Source: DATFDN01 sp963818725
Lineage (GTDB): Bacteria; Pseudomonadota; Alphaproteobacteria; Acetobacterales; Acetobacteraceae
Reading direction: 5' to 3'
NCBI GenBank assembly: GCA_963818725.1
Contig: CAWFTU010000001.1
Span: 992,001 to 1,056,000 of the forward strand
DNA: 64,000 bases
Within the stretch, counting starts at the first letter, position 1. The number at the start of each line of letters is the position of its first letter. The notes below the pieces were generated by a model, which was not told the origin of the DNA, made no database searches, and worked only from the letters and a program-made list of their open reading frames with translations. Positions 1-10,023 of the stretch are shown one piece after another. Position numbers and translations under genes: made by a program.

Positions 1-273
1 ATCGAGCTTGGCCCGGACGGCATCCGCGTCAACGCCATCCTGCCCGGCCCGGTGGACGGGCCGCGCATCCGCGCCGTCATCAAGGCCAAGGCCGCGGCGG
101 CCGGCATCTCGGAGAACGAGATGACGGAGCGCACCGTGGCGACGACGAGCCTGCGCTGCTTCGTCACGCAACAGGACATCGCCAACATGGCCCTCTACCT
201 CGCGAGCCCGTTTGGCGCCACGATCAGCGGCCAGGCGATCAGCGTGGACGCCGACATGCAGACCACGATGTAG
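1..273 (+). CDS. SDR family oxidoreductase, C-terminal part (cut by window start)
   Basis: The open frame enters from the left edge in frame 1 and ends at 273, giving about 90 residues. It reads as the C-terminal part of a classical short-chain dehydrogenase/reductase: an N-A-I-L-P-G-P segment after beta-strand 6, a variable substrate lid, then the typical ending Y-L-A-S-P...I-S-G-Q-A-I-S-V-D. The active-site Tyr-Lys and the Rossmann glycine motif lie outside the window, so the substrate cannot be inferred. The family assignment is firm and the reaction (NAD(P)-dependent alcohol/ketone interconversion) is by family only. Confidence 0.85.
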   Translation: MELGPDGIRVNAILPGPVDGPRIRAVIKAKAAAAGISENEMTERTVATTSLRCFVTQQDIANMALYLASPFGATISGQAISVDADMQTTM

Positions 274-310
274 CGGAACAGGATCTCGGCCACGCCGTTG
301 GGCCGGCTGG

Positions 311-1114
311 CTAGGAGAGCAGCGACACCTTGCCGCTGCCGAGGTCATAGTAGGCTGCGGCCACCGTGATCTTTCCCTGCCGCTCAAGCCCCGCGATGAC
401 CGGCGAGGCGGTGCGCAGCAGCTCCGCCTGGATTCGCGCGTTCGCCCGGATCGCCGTCTCGAGGTCCGCGCCCGCGCGCTCCACCGCCGGCCGGATCGGC
501 GCGTAGAGGGCGCTGATCTGGCCCGGCACGGGCTTCGCCTCGATCGTGGCCTTCACCGCGCCGCACCCGCTGTGGCCGAGCACCACGATCGCGGCCGTGC
601 CCAGCACCGCCGCCCCATACTCCAGGCTGGCGATGATCTCCGGCGTGCACACGTTGCCGGCGATCCGGGTGACAAAGACATGGCCGATGCTCTGGTCGAA
701 CACGAGCTCCACCGGAACACGGGAATCCGCGCAGGACAGCACCGCGGCGAACGGCTCCTGCTTGGCCACGGTCTGCTGCCTGAGGATGTCGAGATCGGCG
801 TCGAACGAGGTCAGCCGGCCCGCGACGAACCGGGCGTTCCCCGCCGTCAGTTGGTCGAGCGCCGCGCCAGGCGCGAGCGTGGTCTGCGCCCGCGCGGGAG
901 AGGGGGCGAGCAGACCGGCCAGGGACGTGGTGAACGCCGCGCCGCCCAGGGCCATGCCCGCGAGCAGGCTCCGCCGGGAGGCGAGGCCCGGCGCCGCCGC
1001 CGCGCAGTGGCCGCACTGGCACGCCTGGCCGTTCCGCGTGCTGGCGTCGCTGATGCGCGTGATTGCGACCCGCTCCCTTGCACAAGATCGAGCCGAGACT
1101 AGACGCCGAAACAA
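311..1114 (-). CDS. Beta-class carbonic anhydrase with TAT-like export signal
   Basis: This 267-residue protein should interconvert CO2 and bicarbonate at a zinc site. The ligands expected for a beta-carbonic anhydrase are visible: C128-A-D130-S-R and H181-S-G-C184. Residues 47-77 look like a twin-arginine signal peptide (S-R-R-S-L-L, a hydrophobic stretch, then A-R-A-Q), which points to the periplasm. The first 40 residues before the twin arginine are unusual and Cys-rich (C-Q-C-G-H-C), so the true start could lie downstream of 1114. The gene stands alone, convergent with the SDR gene. Exported beta-carbonic anhydrases with TAT leaders are known in proteobacteria. Confidence 0.9.
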   Translation of the reverse strand: MFRRLVSARSCARERVAITRISDASTRNGQACQCGHCAAAAPGLASRRSLLAGMALGGAAFTTSLAGLLAPSPARAQTTLAPGAALDQLTAGNARFVAGRLTSFDADLDILRQQTVAKQEPFAAVLSCADSRVPVELVFDQSIGHVFVTRIAGNVCTPEIIASLEYGAAVLGTAAIVVLGHSGCGAVKATIEAKPVPGQISALYAPIRPAVERAGADLETAIRANARIQAELLRTASPVIAGLERQGKITVAAAYYDLGSGKVSLLS

Positions 1115-1483
1115 ATATCCGCAACGCCGGGCGCGCTTCGCGAACAGCTTGTTGATCGGCGCCGAGGCCGCCCGCGTAAGCCCGCCAGCACGTGGTTAGG
1201 CTTTGCTGGCCCCCTGACCGTCAAGTTTCGACACCGTAAGACCATTTGGGTGCGTTGGCCGCGCGTGGACCCGCGTCGGCTGAGGGCTAGCCGCTTGTCT
1301 GGCTGTGTGCTGTGCGAGGCGCCTGGACGAGGATTGGCCCAGACTGGTGCGGGGCGTTGATCGCCCATCGCCAATGACGGTCGGGTAAGAGCCTGGTACA
1401 ACGGCTGCGTCGTCGCCGATCACTCGGACGACCTCAACGCCGCGCGGCCTCCAACAGCCTGCTGACCGTCGCGTTCGGCGTGC
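1115..1483. other. Intergenic, no supportable gene
   Basis: Several short open frames exist but none resembles a known protein or has a convincing ribosome binding site. The sequence directly left of the IS4 element joins the sequence to its right (after 2958) into one short frame ending at a TGA near 2995, so the IS may have hit the end of an old gene that I cannot identify. Confidence 0.4.
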
Positions 1484-1492
1484 GCGTTTAGC

Positions 1493-2949
1493 CCCAATGC
1501 TGTTCACTTTGCGATCCGGATGGCGGCAGTGAAGTCGATGCGGGTGGTCGGCTGCGCGATGCGGGGGCGCAGCGGATAGTTGCTCATCTTGCGTTTGACG
1601 CCGCGCGGCACCTGCCGACCTCGGCCGCTCACGGCGCGCTCCTCCAGGATCTCCTCCAGCACGGTCTCATGCAGAGTGCGCCTGGCCTGAGGGGGGAAGC
1701 GCTGTGAACAGCGGCAGCTTGCGGCGGACCACGCGCACGGCGTGCGAGAAGGAGAGCCGATCCGGGTCCTCGTCGGCCTTCAAGGCCGCTTCGTGCATCA
1801 GCCCGCGCACGGCGAAGTGCGCCAGCAGCAGGCCCCAAAACTCCTGCTGCGCCAGGTCTGGGGTCTTGCTGCGCAGCACCGTCCGTGCCCCGCGCAGCTG
1901 CGTCTTCAACTCAGCCAAGGCGCCTTCGATTTCCCAGCGCTCGTGATAGAGCGCGGCCAGTTCCGCCGCGGGCGCCTGCAGCGGGTCGAGGAGGGTGGTC
2001 AGGAGCCGATAGAGCGGCTCGGTATTGCCGATCCCCTCGAGCCGATATTCGATCACGCGCACCCGGATGCCGCGGGTGCGATGCCGCCGGTCCTTGTCGC
2101 TGGGGTAGACCGTCGTCAGGTAAGAGCCATCGGCCAGCACGCTTGTGCGCGGCAGCCGCAGATTGTGCTTCCCCCGCCAGAGCAGGTCGGCGCCGGTGGC
2201 CATCGCCGCCTGCCAGAGCGCATAGCCAAAGAACTGCCGGTCAGCCAGGCACAGCATGCCGGGCCGCAGCGCCGCCAGCACGGCGTGGGCCAGCGTCGTC
2301 TCGCCATCCGCGCACCGGCCGAGGCGGGCACCGAACAGCACGTGCGTGCCGTTCTCCACCAGAGCGACGAAGCGCAGTTGCGGGAACGCGCTCTCGCCAC
2401 GGCTCGCCCCTGGGCAGCCGAAAGCGGCGCGGTTCGCCGCGGTGTCGGCCACATCCAGGCAGGACCCGTCCAGGCTGACCAGCCGCCACGCCCGATACCA
2501 CGCCCCCTTGGTGGCGCGCGCCGCGATCGGCTGCACCACCTGCTCATAAAGCCTCTGCAGCGGCGCCTCGCCCAGCCGGGTGCGAGCCTGCGAGATGCCG
2601 CTCTTGCCCGCCACCTTGACCGCCTCGGCGCCCCAGAGCCAGCGCAAGCCCTCCAACAGACAGCGCAGCACCTCGCGCGTGCTGGAGCCCATGTAGAGCG
2701 CCAGGGCAATGGCGTAGTAGACCATCACCTGCGCCGGCAGGTCGCGCTCGCGCTCGCTCGTCTTGCCGGTCTCGGCCAGCACCTCGCGCACCCGCTCGGG
2801 CGGCACCGCCCGCGCGATCACGCCAAGGCTGATGTGGTCGCTCAGGCGGACACCGGCCGGTAGGCCGGCAGGAATACCGGCCATCGCTGCCAATCCCGCA
2901 TCACCGAGTAGAGAGGCTACGCCCCTCGATACCCAAAGTGAACAGCATT
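1493..2949 (-). mobile_element. IS4-family insertion sequence with target duplication
   Basis: Inverted ends of about 17 bp (AATGCTGTTCACTTTG core, 1496-1511 and 2934-2949) bracket the transposase gene. The 9-bp direct repeat GCGTTTAGC flanks it at 1484-1492 and 2950-2958, as expected for a target-site duplication. The transposase carries a one-base frameshift, so the copy is probably not autonomous unless slippage rescues it. Confidence 0.85.
1504..2893 (-). pseudogene. IS4-family transposase, frameshifted near the C-terminus
   Basis: The main frame (1667-2893, 408 residues) has the IS4 N-terminal domain followed by a DDE catalytic core: D in S-L-D-G-S, D in L-C-L-A-D-R-Q-F, and the C-terminal Y-H-E-R-W-E-I-E motif typical of IS4. 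The natural C-terminus (about 60 more residues, ending I-R-I-A-K at 1504) is in another frame. The switch is at a run of six C (six G on the plus strand, about 1691-1696); removing one C restores a continuous protein. This may be a real mutation, a homopolymer error or slippage. Confidence 0.85.
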
Positions 2950-3050
2950 GCGTTTAGCGCGGACAACTTGGCCCGGCTCCGCACCGTCTTGTGACTTCTG
3001 GTTGTGCCGCTCGTGGCATTATATCGTCCGATGGTTGCAAGGAACGGCCC

Positions 3051-3290
3051 ATGCTGAAGTGGTTCTTGGAGTCCCTGGCGTGCTTCGTCGAGACCGGCGA
3101 ATCGGAGCCGGAGCGCGCGCCACCTCCGGCGCCTCTCCACCAGCCCTTCGGGCTGGCAGAACCTTTAGCGCCTCTGCCTGGGCCGCTGCCCGCCGCGGCG
3201 ATGCGACTTAATTATGATCCTAGCGGCCCGCAGTTCGGGCCGATGTGGCGCGATCCGGAGAGCGCGGCGCGCGCGGCGCGGATCACCTGA
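3051..3290 (+). CDS. Small hypothetical protein, proline-rich
   Basis: An ATG at 3051 follows an AAGGA-like ribosome binding site and opens a 79-residue frame. The product starts M-L-K-W-F-L-E-S-L-A-C-F, has an Ala/Pro-rich middle and a charged tail. I do not recognise a family. The spacing and good start context favour a real small gene, but composition alone could create such a frame in this GC-rich DNA. Confidence 0.45.
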   Translation: MLKWFLESLACFVETGESEPERAPPPAPLHQPFGLAEPLAPLPGPLPAAAMRLNYDPSGPQFGPMWRDPESAARAARIT

Positions 3291-3511
3291 GACCCTACTC
3301 GGCGGCGGCCTTCGCGTCCGCCCCACAGGCGCTGGCCGCGCGCAAGCCGACGCTGGGACTTGGACGCCGGCCAGGTTCCTGCTCGCATCAAGATCCAGCA
3401 CGACGCCGGGCGCCACCTCCCGCGTCTCGGCGGTCTCGATGCCCTCCGGGGCGAACCGCGCGTGGAAGGCGTCGCCTCCGGGTCGTAGCTGGTCCGCAGC
3501 CCTTGATTCAT

Positions 3512-3588
3512 TGGTCGGAGTGAGAGGATTCGAACCTCCGGCCCCTGCGTCCCGAACACAGTGCTCTACCAGGCTGAGCTACACTCCG
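3512..3588 (-). tRNA. tRNA-Pro (anticodon CGG)
   Basis: On the minus strand the sequence folds as a full cloverleaf. The acceptor stem is CGGAGTG paired with CACTCCG, the anticodon loop TTCGGGA gives anticodon CGG, the T-arm is GGTTCGAATCC, the discriminator is A and a CCA end is encoded. It lies between a small hypothetical gene and a second hypothetical gene. Confidence 0.95.
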
Positions 3589-3786
3589 ACGCCGCGCGTA
3601 TAGCCGCCGCGATGGCGGCCGGCAAGGCACGAACGCACAATGAGTGGATCTGCGCCGGTGCCCCGGGACCGTCCCGGCTTGCACGGGTCGGAGCCGAAGG
3701 GTAACGTAAAGAGAACGAAATGCGCTGGTGCCGCGGCTTGGGCGCTCGGCCGCCGATCCAGTCCGCAACATCGCTTGTGAACGGCG

Positions 3787-4086
3787 ATGCCGACAGGGAT
3801 TCCGCGAATGCCGTTCCAAACGCTGAGCGAGGCGGAAGCGGCTGCGATCGAGGTTGCTCGGACTGACCCGACCGCGAGGCTGTGCGGCGGCGTTGGCATC
3901 GTCCAGGAACCCTCGACCGGCCTCTATCGGCTTGTCGTTGCCCCGCTGGACCAGCTTCCCGCCACGGATCTGGTCCACACGAACGTTTTCGGCCGTGACG
4001 AACGGCTTGTCGCCTACGTCAGGTATAAGAGCGGGCGATGGCGCAGACGATTGGTGGAGGGGAATTCCGTCGAACAGAAGTCTTAA
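3787..4086 (+). CDS. Hypothetical protein, 99 residues
   Basis: The frame starts at ATG 3787 and could also start at the second ATG (3808). The product has a short helical segment (T-L-S-E-A-E-A-A-A-I-E-V-A-R), then a beta-rich part (T-G-L-Y-R-L-V-V-A-P-L-D) and a basic tail. It has the balanced composition of a real globular small protein, but I know no family for it. It is transcribed away from the neighbouring tRNA gene. Confidence 0.5.
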   Translation: MPTGIPRMPFQTLSEAEAAAIEVARTDPTARLCGGVGIVQEPSTGLYRLVVAPLDQLPATDLVHTNVFGRDERLVAYVRYKSGRWRRRLVEGNSVEQKS

Positions 4087-4491
4087 ATTGTTCCGGGGCG
4101 CCTCGAAAGCTGTAGACTCCCCACCGATGGAAAAGCCGCTTCGTCCCGCGCTGTTCCGTTTTGACCCGGCAAATCCGGCGCGATGATGTGGGCCAATCCA
4201 CAGCCCACAGAGCTGGACCGGAAAGCGATGTCACGGCCGCTGACGCGGCAATAGCCCCCCGAGCTCACGCCTCGTGAGTACCCTGCCGTGGCCTGGCCGG
4301 GGGACGCGCAGCGTTGGATCGATGTTCGATGGCGGTCCTTGCGTGCGCCTCGGCGCCGGCGTGTCTGCCCCGCCACGTCGCAGGTTGGCGCGTGGGGTGA
4401 CGGGCTCGCGGCACGTCCGCCCTTGTAGTCGTCGGCCGATTACGCATAGCCAACAGCACCTGGACCCCGATAGCTGATCCCCTTGGGGACC
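4087..4491. other. Intergenic, nothing recognised
   Basis: No frame here resembles a known protein on either strand. The right end should contain the promoter of the AraC-type gene; I see no clear -35/-10 pair. Confidence 0.4.
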
Positions 4492-5451
4492 ATGTCAGCA
4501 AGCACCGCATCCATCTTCACCGACCCGGACGAGCTCCAGGCAGCCCTGGGAGAGAATTGCCAGGGGCAGATTGTGGTGACAGGCCGCGGGCGATTCCGGA
4601 TGAGCTTGACCCGGATAAAGCTGGCGCGGTTGTGCCTGCTGATGGCCGACGAGTCGCTTCCGCGGGTCGCCTTCCTTCGCCCGCCGGCCACCTCGGTGAT
4701 CCTGCTGCTGCCGGTGGATCGCGGATCGTCCCAGAGTTGGGCGGGCATCCCCCTGGACCGCAAAGAGATCCTGACAATCAGCGCGGTACCCGGCGTGCAT
4801 GGCTGGACACAGGGAGGCTGCCAGTCGGCGGCCATCTGCGGCTCGGCCGATTACCTCATTCGGACGGGCCGCCAGTTGATCGGACCGAGCTTCGTCGTGC
4901 CGCCGGGTGTGGTGCGCTGGCAGCCCCTGCCACAAGATCTGAAGGCGCTGGCGCGGCTGCACAGCGCGGCGATGCGAGTCACCGGATTCCGGCTGGCCGC
5001 TCCGACGAGCCCGGAAGCGGCGCGCGGCCTCGAGCAGGAGATCGTCGGTGCACTCGCTGAATGCCTGTCCGTTGGACCCGCCGAGCCGAACCGGCGGAGC
5101 GATCAATCGCAACTGCGGATCATGGCCCAGCTTGAGGAGATCCTCCGCGTTCACCCAGACACGCTTCCGTCCCAGAGGGAGCTAAGCTCTCACCTCGGCG
5201 TGCCCGCCCGCACCTTGCGGGCCTACTGTCACGACCATCTCCGTCTCGCCCCCGGCCGCTATATGCGGTTGCGTCGGTTGCAACGGCTGCACCGTGCGTT
5301 GCGCCGGGCCGATCCAGGCTCAGCGACAGTATCGGCGTTGGAAAGGCGCCACGGCATCACTCAGCCGGGCCGCTTCGCGCGCAGCTACAGCGATCTGTTC
5401 GGAGAACTGTTATCTGCAACATTGCGGCGACCTGCCAACCAGTTGAAGTAG
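4492..5451 (+). CDS. AraC-family transcriptional regulator
   Basis: The 319-residue protein has an N-terminal effector-type region and a C-terminal double helix-turn-helix of the AraC/XylS type in the last 100 residues: L-P-S-Q-R-E-L-S-S-H-L-G-V-P-A-R-T-L-R for the first HTH and the hallmark G-R-F-A-R-S-Y-S-D-L-F-G-E for the second. ATG 4492 is preferred over TTG 4483 because GGGGA lies just before it. AraC proteins bind DNA and usually activate adjacent genes, but the neighbour on the right is only a remnant of a related regulator followed by IS DNA, so its target is unknown. Confidence 0.85.
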   Translation: MSASTASIFTDPDELQAALGENCQGQIVVTGRGRFRMSLTRIKLARLCLLMADESLPRVAFLRPPATSVILLLPVDRGSSQSWAGIPLDRKEILTISAVPGVHGWTQGGCQSAAICGSADYLIRTGRQLIGPSFVVPPGVVRWQPLPQDLKALARLHSAAMRVTGFRLAAPTSPEAARGLEQEIVGALAECLSVGPAEPNRRSDQSQLRIMAQLEEILRVHPDTLPSQRELSSHLGVPARTLRAYCHDHLRLAPGRYMRLRRLQRLHRALRRADPGSATVSALERRHGITQPGRFARSYSDLFGELLSATLRRPANQLK

Positions 5452-5604
5452 AACGGCTTCCTGCAATCCGTGCCAGCTATATCATTTAGGCCCACCACCA
5501 ACCGGTTATTACACTTTCATTGTTAACGTCAAACCTACATCACTTTTGTTCCCAACATTATAGGTGCGGGATCAGCTCGCTTCGAACCTCGAGAGGGGCC
5601 GGGC

Positions 5605-5960
5605 ATGCCCTCCAGCGCGGTCAGGCACGTAACGGATGTGGATGAATTTCGGGCCGCAATCCGGCGCGCGAGTTGCGAGTACCCGGGCACGGCTCGAGGG
5701 TCGTTCTCGGTGGCCCCGGCGGCTATGACAAGGCTGGACGCTTGCACGCCTCTGCCGTGCATTTGGCGGAAACGGCCCCTGAAATCGTCGACAACCGAGA
5801 CGCGGCCCGCGGGCTGGAGTGAGCTCTGACCGAAGCTTCGATCGCCTGCTACGCCGGGGGCAGGCGCGGACGGGCAAGGCAAGCCAGCGCCGGCACTCGC
5901 TGTCGCCTACCGGTCGGTGTTCGGCGAGTCACCGTCGGCGACCTTGCGCGCCGCTTGTCG
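5605..5960 (+). pseudogene. Remnant of a second AraC-type regulator
   Basis: Pieces in different frames match the N-terminal and middle parts of the AraC subfamily found next door: T-D-V-D-E-F-R-A-A-I-R (from 5605) resembles F-T-D-P-D-E-L-Q-A-A-L of the intact gene. A shifted frame from about 5730 reads L-H-A-S-A-V-H-L-A-E-T-A-P-E-I...A-A-R-G-L-E, a conserved linker of this subfamily. Stops and frame changes follow, and no HTH is left. Confidence 0.6.
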
Positions 5961-6430
5961 CTGAGCCGCTGACCGGCACCTTGCCGAAACTGCATAGCGC
6001 GTACTCGGCACCTCAGATACCTGAACCGTACCGGGTTTGCCGGAGGCTGTTTGGTTTGAGTTACGCCGCCATGGCGTGCTCGTCAGTTTGCGCATAGTAG
6101 CACGCTTCGGCCTCGGCGGGCGGGATATTTCCGATCGGTTCGAGCAGGCGACGATTGTTGAACCAGTCGACCCATTCGAGTGTGGCGAATTCGACCGCCT
6201 CGGCACTGCGTCAAGGGCCACGTCGGTGGATTATCTCGACCTTGAACAGACCATTGATGGTTTCAGCAAGCGCGTTGTCGTAGCTGTCACCGACACTGCC
6301 GACGGAAGGTTCGATGCCAGCTTCAAGCAGGCGGCCGGTGTAGCGGATCGAGACGTATTGCCCGGGTTCAAGGGGTCGTCGCAACGGCGGATGCTGGCGT
6401 CGAACGGCACCCGTGCCCTCTGCCCGGCTG

Positions 6431-6497
6431 CGCGCTGCGGTCAAGCCCCGGAGCCGCGCAGCGGTGCGCCGCAGGCGCAGGGCTTGAGGGCAGCGCG
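6431..6497. repeat. 67-bp GC-rich palindrome inside IS3 orfB
   Basis: Arms CGCGCTGC (6431) and GCAGCGCG (ends 6497) pair perfectly. After three unpaired bases CAAGCCC pairs with GGGCTTG, and the centre holds a further GC-rich partial hairpin. It lies in a stretch of about 150 bp that has no counterpart in related OrfB proteins, and the reading frame stays open across it. It resembles palindromic repeat elements that insert into genes. No second copy is visible in this window. Confidence 0.6.
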
Positions 6498-8268
6498 CCT
6501 GGCCGCGCCAAACTGGGCGGCGGTCACACAACGCCTGCTCGAGCGCATCCAACACAAAGTCCGCTCGCGCTGACCGCGATACTCGCCAGCCGACAACGCG
6601 CCGGGCAAAGGCATCGATGACGAAGGCGACATAGACGAAGCCCTGCCAAGTGGCGACGTAGGTAAGATACTGTCGGCGAATTCAGGCGGCTTGGGCCAGA
6701 GCCGCAAAGCGCGTCACGCGCGTCCTGGCGCGCGGCGTCCCGGACCGCCAGTGCACGGCGCGCGAGACGTTCATCGCGGCCGCCATGCAGGCCTGCTGCA
6801 GTCCGGTTTTGGCCAGGCCGATGTAGCGGCTTCTGCGCATGCCGAACGCGCGCACACCCCGCGACAGCGTGCCCTCGATCCCGGCCCGCACGTGGTAGCG
6901 CGCCTTCCACGCGGGGTCGTGCATCCGTGCCCGCGCCGCGTTCAGCGCCTCGTATTCCGGGCGTGGGTGGAAGTAGACGGAACGGCGCGCGTCCTTGGCC
7001 GGTGTGCACAGCGCCCGGGCGGCGCAGGCGCCGCAATCGGTGCGGCTGAACACCGCCGTGATGCGTGGCGCGCCGACCTCGTCGCGGCCGGCACGCCAGG
7101 TCACCGACGTCTTGCCCTGCGGGCAGGTGACCTGCTCGCGTTCCCAGTCGATCGTGAAGTGGCGCTGCTCGTAGGCTTGCTCCGCCTCGGTCCGCCGCCG
7201 CGGCATGGCCCGGACTGGCCCTTCCAGCGAGACACCGTGGTCGCGCCGGCTGCCCACCAGCAGCGCTGCATCAACGTAGGCAGAGTCCACGAAGTGCTCG
7301 GCGGGCAGCACGCCTTTGGCGGCCAGGCGCTCATCGATATCGGCCGTGCTCGCCATGTCTGGCTGCATCGCCGGGCAGGTCAGCACGTGCGTAACCAAGT
7401 GCGCGGCATCCTCATCGCAGATCTCGGTCACGTGTACCTTGTAGCCGGACCATTCCATCTGCCGCTTCGTGCTGTAGTGCGCCTCCGGATCATAGGGCGA
7501 CTGCAGCCGCTCGCCCACAGGCGGCAGCTCCGCCCCGGCCCGCCAGCGCGGCGGCCCGCTGCCCTCGCGCGCGTAGTGGATCCGCCACACGTCGCGCAGC
7601 GTCCCCAGCATCGGCACCTCGCGCGCCGCATCCGGTGCATCCGGCGCATCCAGGGCAGCGAGCAGGAGGAACCCGTCCGCCCCGACCTCAAGGGCAAGCA
7701 ACTCGCGCTCCTTCTGCCGCTTGGGCAGGCGATAGTCCTCAACCCGGCGCCCATACCGCTCGAACCAGGCAGGCTGGACGACCGTGCGCAACCACTCCGG
7801 CGCAACCGCAGCCAAGTCATCCAGCGTGGCACGCAGCGTCTCGGCCACCAGCTCGAGCAGATGCAGATCGTGCACGGCAGCCAACACGTGCGTGCTGTCG
7901 GTGCGCTGCTTGCCCCGTGCCTTGATCAGGCCACGTGCCTTGAACCGTTCCAGCATCCTGTCCAGCAGGAGGTGCTCTGCCCCGCCCGTGACCAGCCGGG
8001 CGCGGAACTCGGCGAGCACGCTGAAGTGGAAGCCGGGGTCGGTCAGCTCGAGCCCGAGTGCGTATTTCCAGTCAATGCGGGCGCGCACCGCGTCGGCGGC
8101 CTGTCGGTCGCTGAGGTGCTCAAGAAACTGCAGAACCGTGACCAGCGCCAGCCGCCACGGCGCAAGGCCAGGCTGGCCCCGAGCGGGGTAGAGCGCGCGG
8201 AAAATCTGAAGTGGCCCCGGTCCTTTGAACAAAATTTCCGCGTCGTTAAGTGGATCGTCGGCCGGGGG

Positions 8269-9096
8269 TTATGCTGCCGTGCGGAGCGGCAGCGGGTGAG
8301 AGTAGGCTTGATCCGGGGTGCGGCCGTCAAGGGCTGCGTGAGGTCGCCTTGCGTTGTAGAAGGCGATGTAGCGGCCGATTGATTGCCGTGCTTCTTCGAC
8401 GCCATCATAGGCACGCAGATAGACTTCCTCGTACTTGATGGTTCGCCAGAAGCGCTCGACAAAAACGTTGTCTCGCCATGCGCCCTTGCCGTCCATGCTG
8501 ATCGAGATGGCGTTGTTGATCAGCACGCTGGTGAATTCGGTACTGGTGAACTGGCTGCCCTGATCGGTGTTGAAGATTTGCGGGCAGCCGTGTTTTGCAA
8601 GGGCTTCCTCGACAGCATCGATGCAGAACGAAGCCTCCATCGTGTTCGACAGTCGCCAGGCCAGGATGCGTCGTGTGAACCAGTCCATCACGGCAGTGAG
8701 ATAGACGAAGCCGCGCGCCATCGGGATGTAGCTGATGTCGGTCGCCCAGACGTGGTTCGGCCGATTGATCGTCAATCCGCGCAGCAGATACGGATAGATG
8801 CGATGACCTGGCGCAGGCTTCGATGTGTTGGGCCTGCGATAGATCGCTTCGATCCCCATTCTCCGCATCAATGTTGTGACATGACGACGGCCGACCTTGC
8901 TCCCCTCGGCAGCCAGCAAGCCGCGCAACATCCGCGAACCTGCGAAAGGGAACTCCAGGTGCAGCTCATCCAGCCGCCGCATCAGCGCAAGGTCTGCATC
9001 CGACACCGGCGCCGGTTCGTAGTAGACGCTGCCTCGGCAGATGCCGAGGAGCGCCGCCTGCTTCGTCAACGCAAGCCTGTGGTTACGGTCGATCAT
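8269..9096 (-). CDS. IS3-family transposase OrfB (inner IS3)
   Basis: The 275-residue integrase-like protein appears intact. The catalytic triad is visible: D in V-W-A-T-D-I-S-Y-I-P, D in I-F-N-T-D-Q-G-S-Q-F-T, and E in D-N-V-F-V-E-R-F-W-R-T-I-K-Y-E-E-V-Y. The N-terminal HTH_21-like part (R-L-A-L-T-K-Q-A-A-L-L-G-I-C-R-G-S-V-Y-Y) precedes it. Its ATG overlaps the stop of orfA as ATGA, which is consistent with translational coupling or frameshifting. The orfA partner is broken, so the copy needs help in trans. Confidence 0.92.
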   Translation of the reverse strand: MIDRNHRLALTKQAALLGICRGSVYYEPAPVSDADLALMRRLDELHLEFPFAGSRMLRGLLAAEGSKVGRRHVTTLMRRMGIEAIYRRPNTSKPAPGHRIYPYLLRGLTINRPNHVWATDISYIPMARGFVYLTAVMDWFTRRILAWRLSNTMEASFCIDAVEEALAKHGCPQIFNTDQGSQFTSTEFTSVLINNAISISMDGKGAWRDNVFVERFWRTIKYEEVYLRAYDGVEEARQSIGRYIAFYNARRPHAALDGRTPDQAYSHPLPLRTAA

Positions 9097-9161
9097 CGCT
9101 TTGCGCTCGGAAATCCCGCCTTGCCGAGCGCACGTTCTAAAAAATCGTTCTCCAGGACTAG

Positions 9162-10023
9162 GGTCTGTCGTCCCTTGAATACCTTCATTGTTCTACCCAG
9201 CGTCGCCGATTTACTCCGAGTGGAGGTGAACAATGCAGGTCTTGAGTGACGCGCAATGGGACGTGCTGCGACCGCTTGTTGAAGCGGTTCGCCCGCGCGG
9301 CAAGACGCCGCACCGCGATCTGCGTCGCACGATCGAGGCTATCATCTGGCGACACCAGAACGGCGCCAAGTGGCGCAGCGTCCCCGCCGAATTGGGACCG
9401 TGGTGGGGTGCGGCGCAGACCTTCATCCGATGGGCGAAGAAGGGCGTCTGGGAACGGCTGCTGGACCTGGTGCGGCAGTCCGGGATCAGCTTTGGCATGG
9501 TGTTTCTGGATGGCACGAACATCCGCGCCCATCAGAAGGCGGCGGGTGCGGCCAAAAACGACAAGCTGCGGCGCAGAGCGACAGCCGTGAGGCGCTGGGC
9601 CGGTCTCGGGGCGGCTATGGCACCAAAGCTTGCGTGATCGCCGACGGGGCCGGACGCGCCATCGCCTTCGCGCTCGCCCCAGGCCAGGCGCATGAACTGC
9701 CACTGGCCCCCGGTCTGCTCAGCTGCCTGTCCGACATCCCAGGCTGGGTCGTCGGCGATCGCGGCCTCGCCTCCCATGCGTTCCGCGCCCTGATTTGGGA
9801 CAGCGGCGCCCGTCCCGCGATCCCGTCCAAGCGCAACGAGGAGCCGATCGCCTGCCCGCCCTGGATCTACCAGAACCGCAACCTCGTCGAGCGGCTCTGG
9901 GCGCGACTGAAAGAGTGGCGGGCCGTCGCCACCCGCTATGAGAAGACCGCCCGCTCCTTCATGGGCGTGCTCTGCATGGCAGCAACAATGGACTGGTTCA
10001 AAGCCCCCAAGAGATGACAGGCC
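9162..10023 (+). mobile_element. IS5-family element, IS427-like (innermost level of nest)
   Basis: The 862-bp element has short inverted ends (GGTCTGTC left, GGCCTGTC right). The 4-bp duplication CTAG flanks it at 9158-9161 and 10024-10027. It sits inside orfA of the inner IS3 and is the youngest insertion of the nest. Confidence 0.85.
9233..10017 (+). CDS. IS5 (IS427-type) transposase made by -1 frameshift
   Basis: The first frame (ATG 9233) contains the N-terminal DUF4096-like domain (L-S-D-A-Q-W-D-V-L-R-P-L...I-E-A-I-I-W-R-H-Q-N-G-A-K-W-R) and the first catalytic D in V-F-L-D-G-T-N-I-R-A-H. The second frame, one base back, carries R-S-R-G-G-Y-G-T-K, the second D in V-V-G-D-R-G, and E in N-L-V-E-R-L-W-A-R-L-K-E-W-R. 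The frames meet at the slippery run CAAAAAC (about 9552-9558), as expected for programmed -1 frameshifting in this group. The gene is therefore probably functional. Confidence 0.85.
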
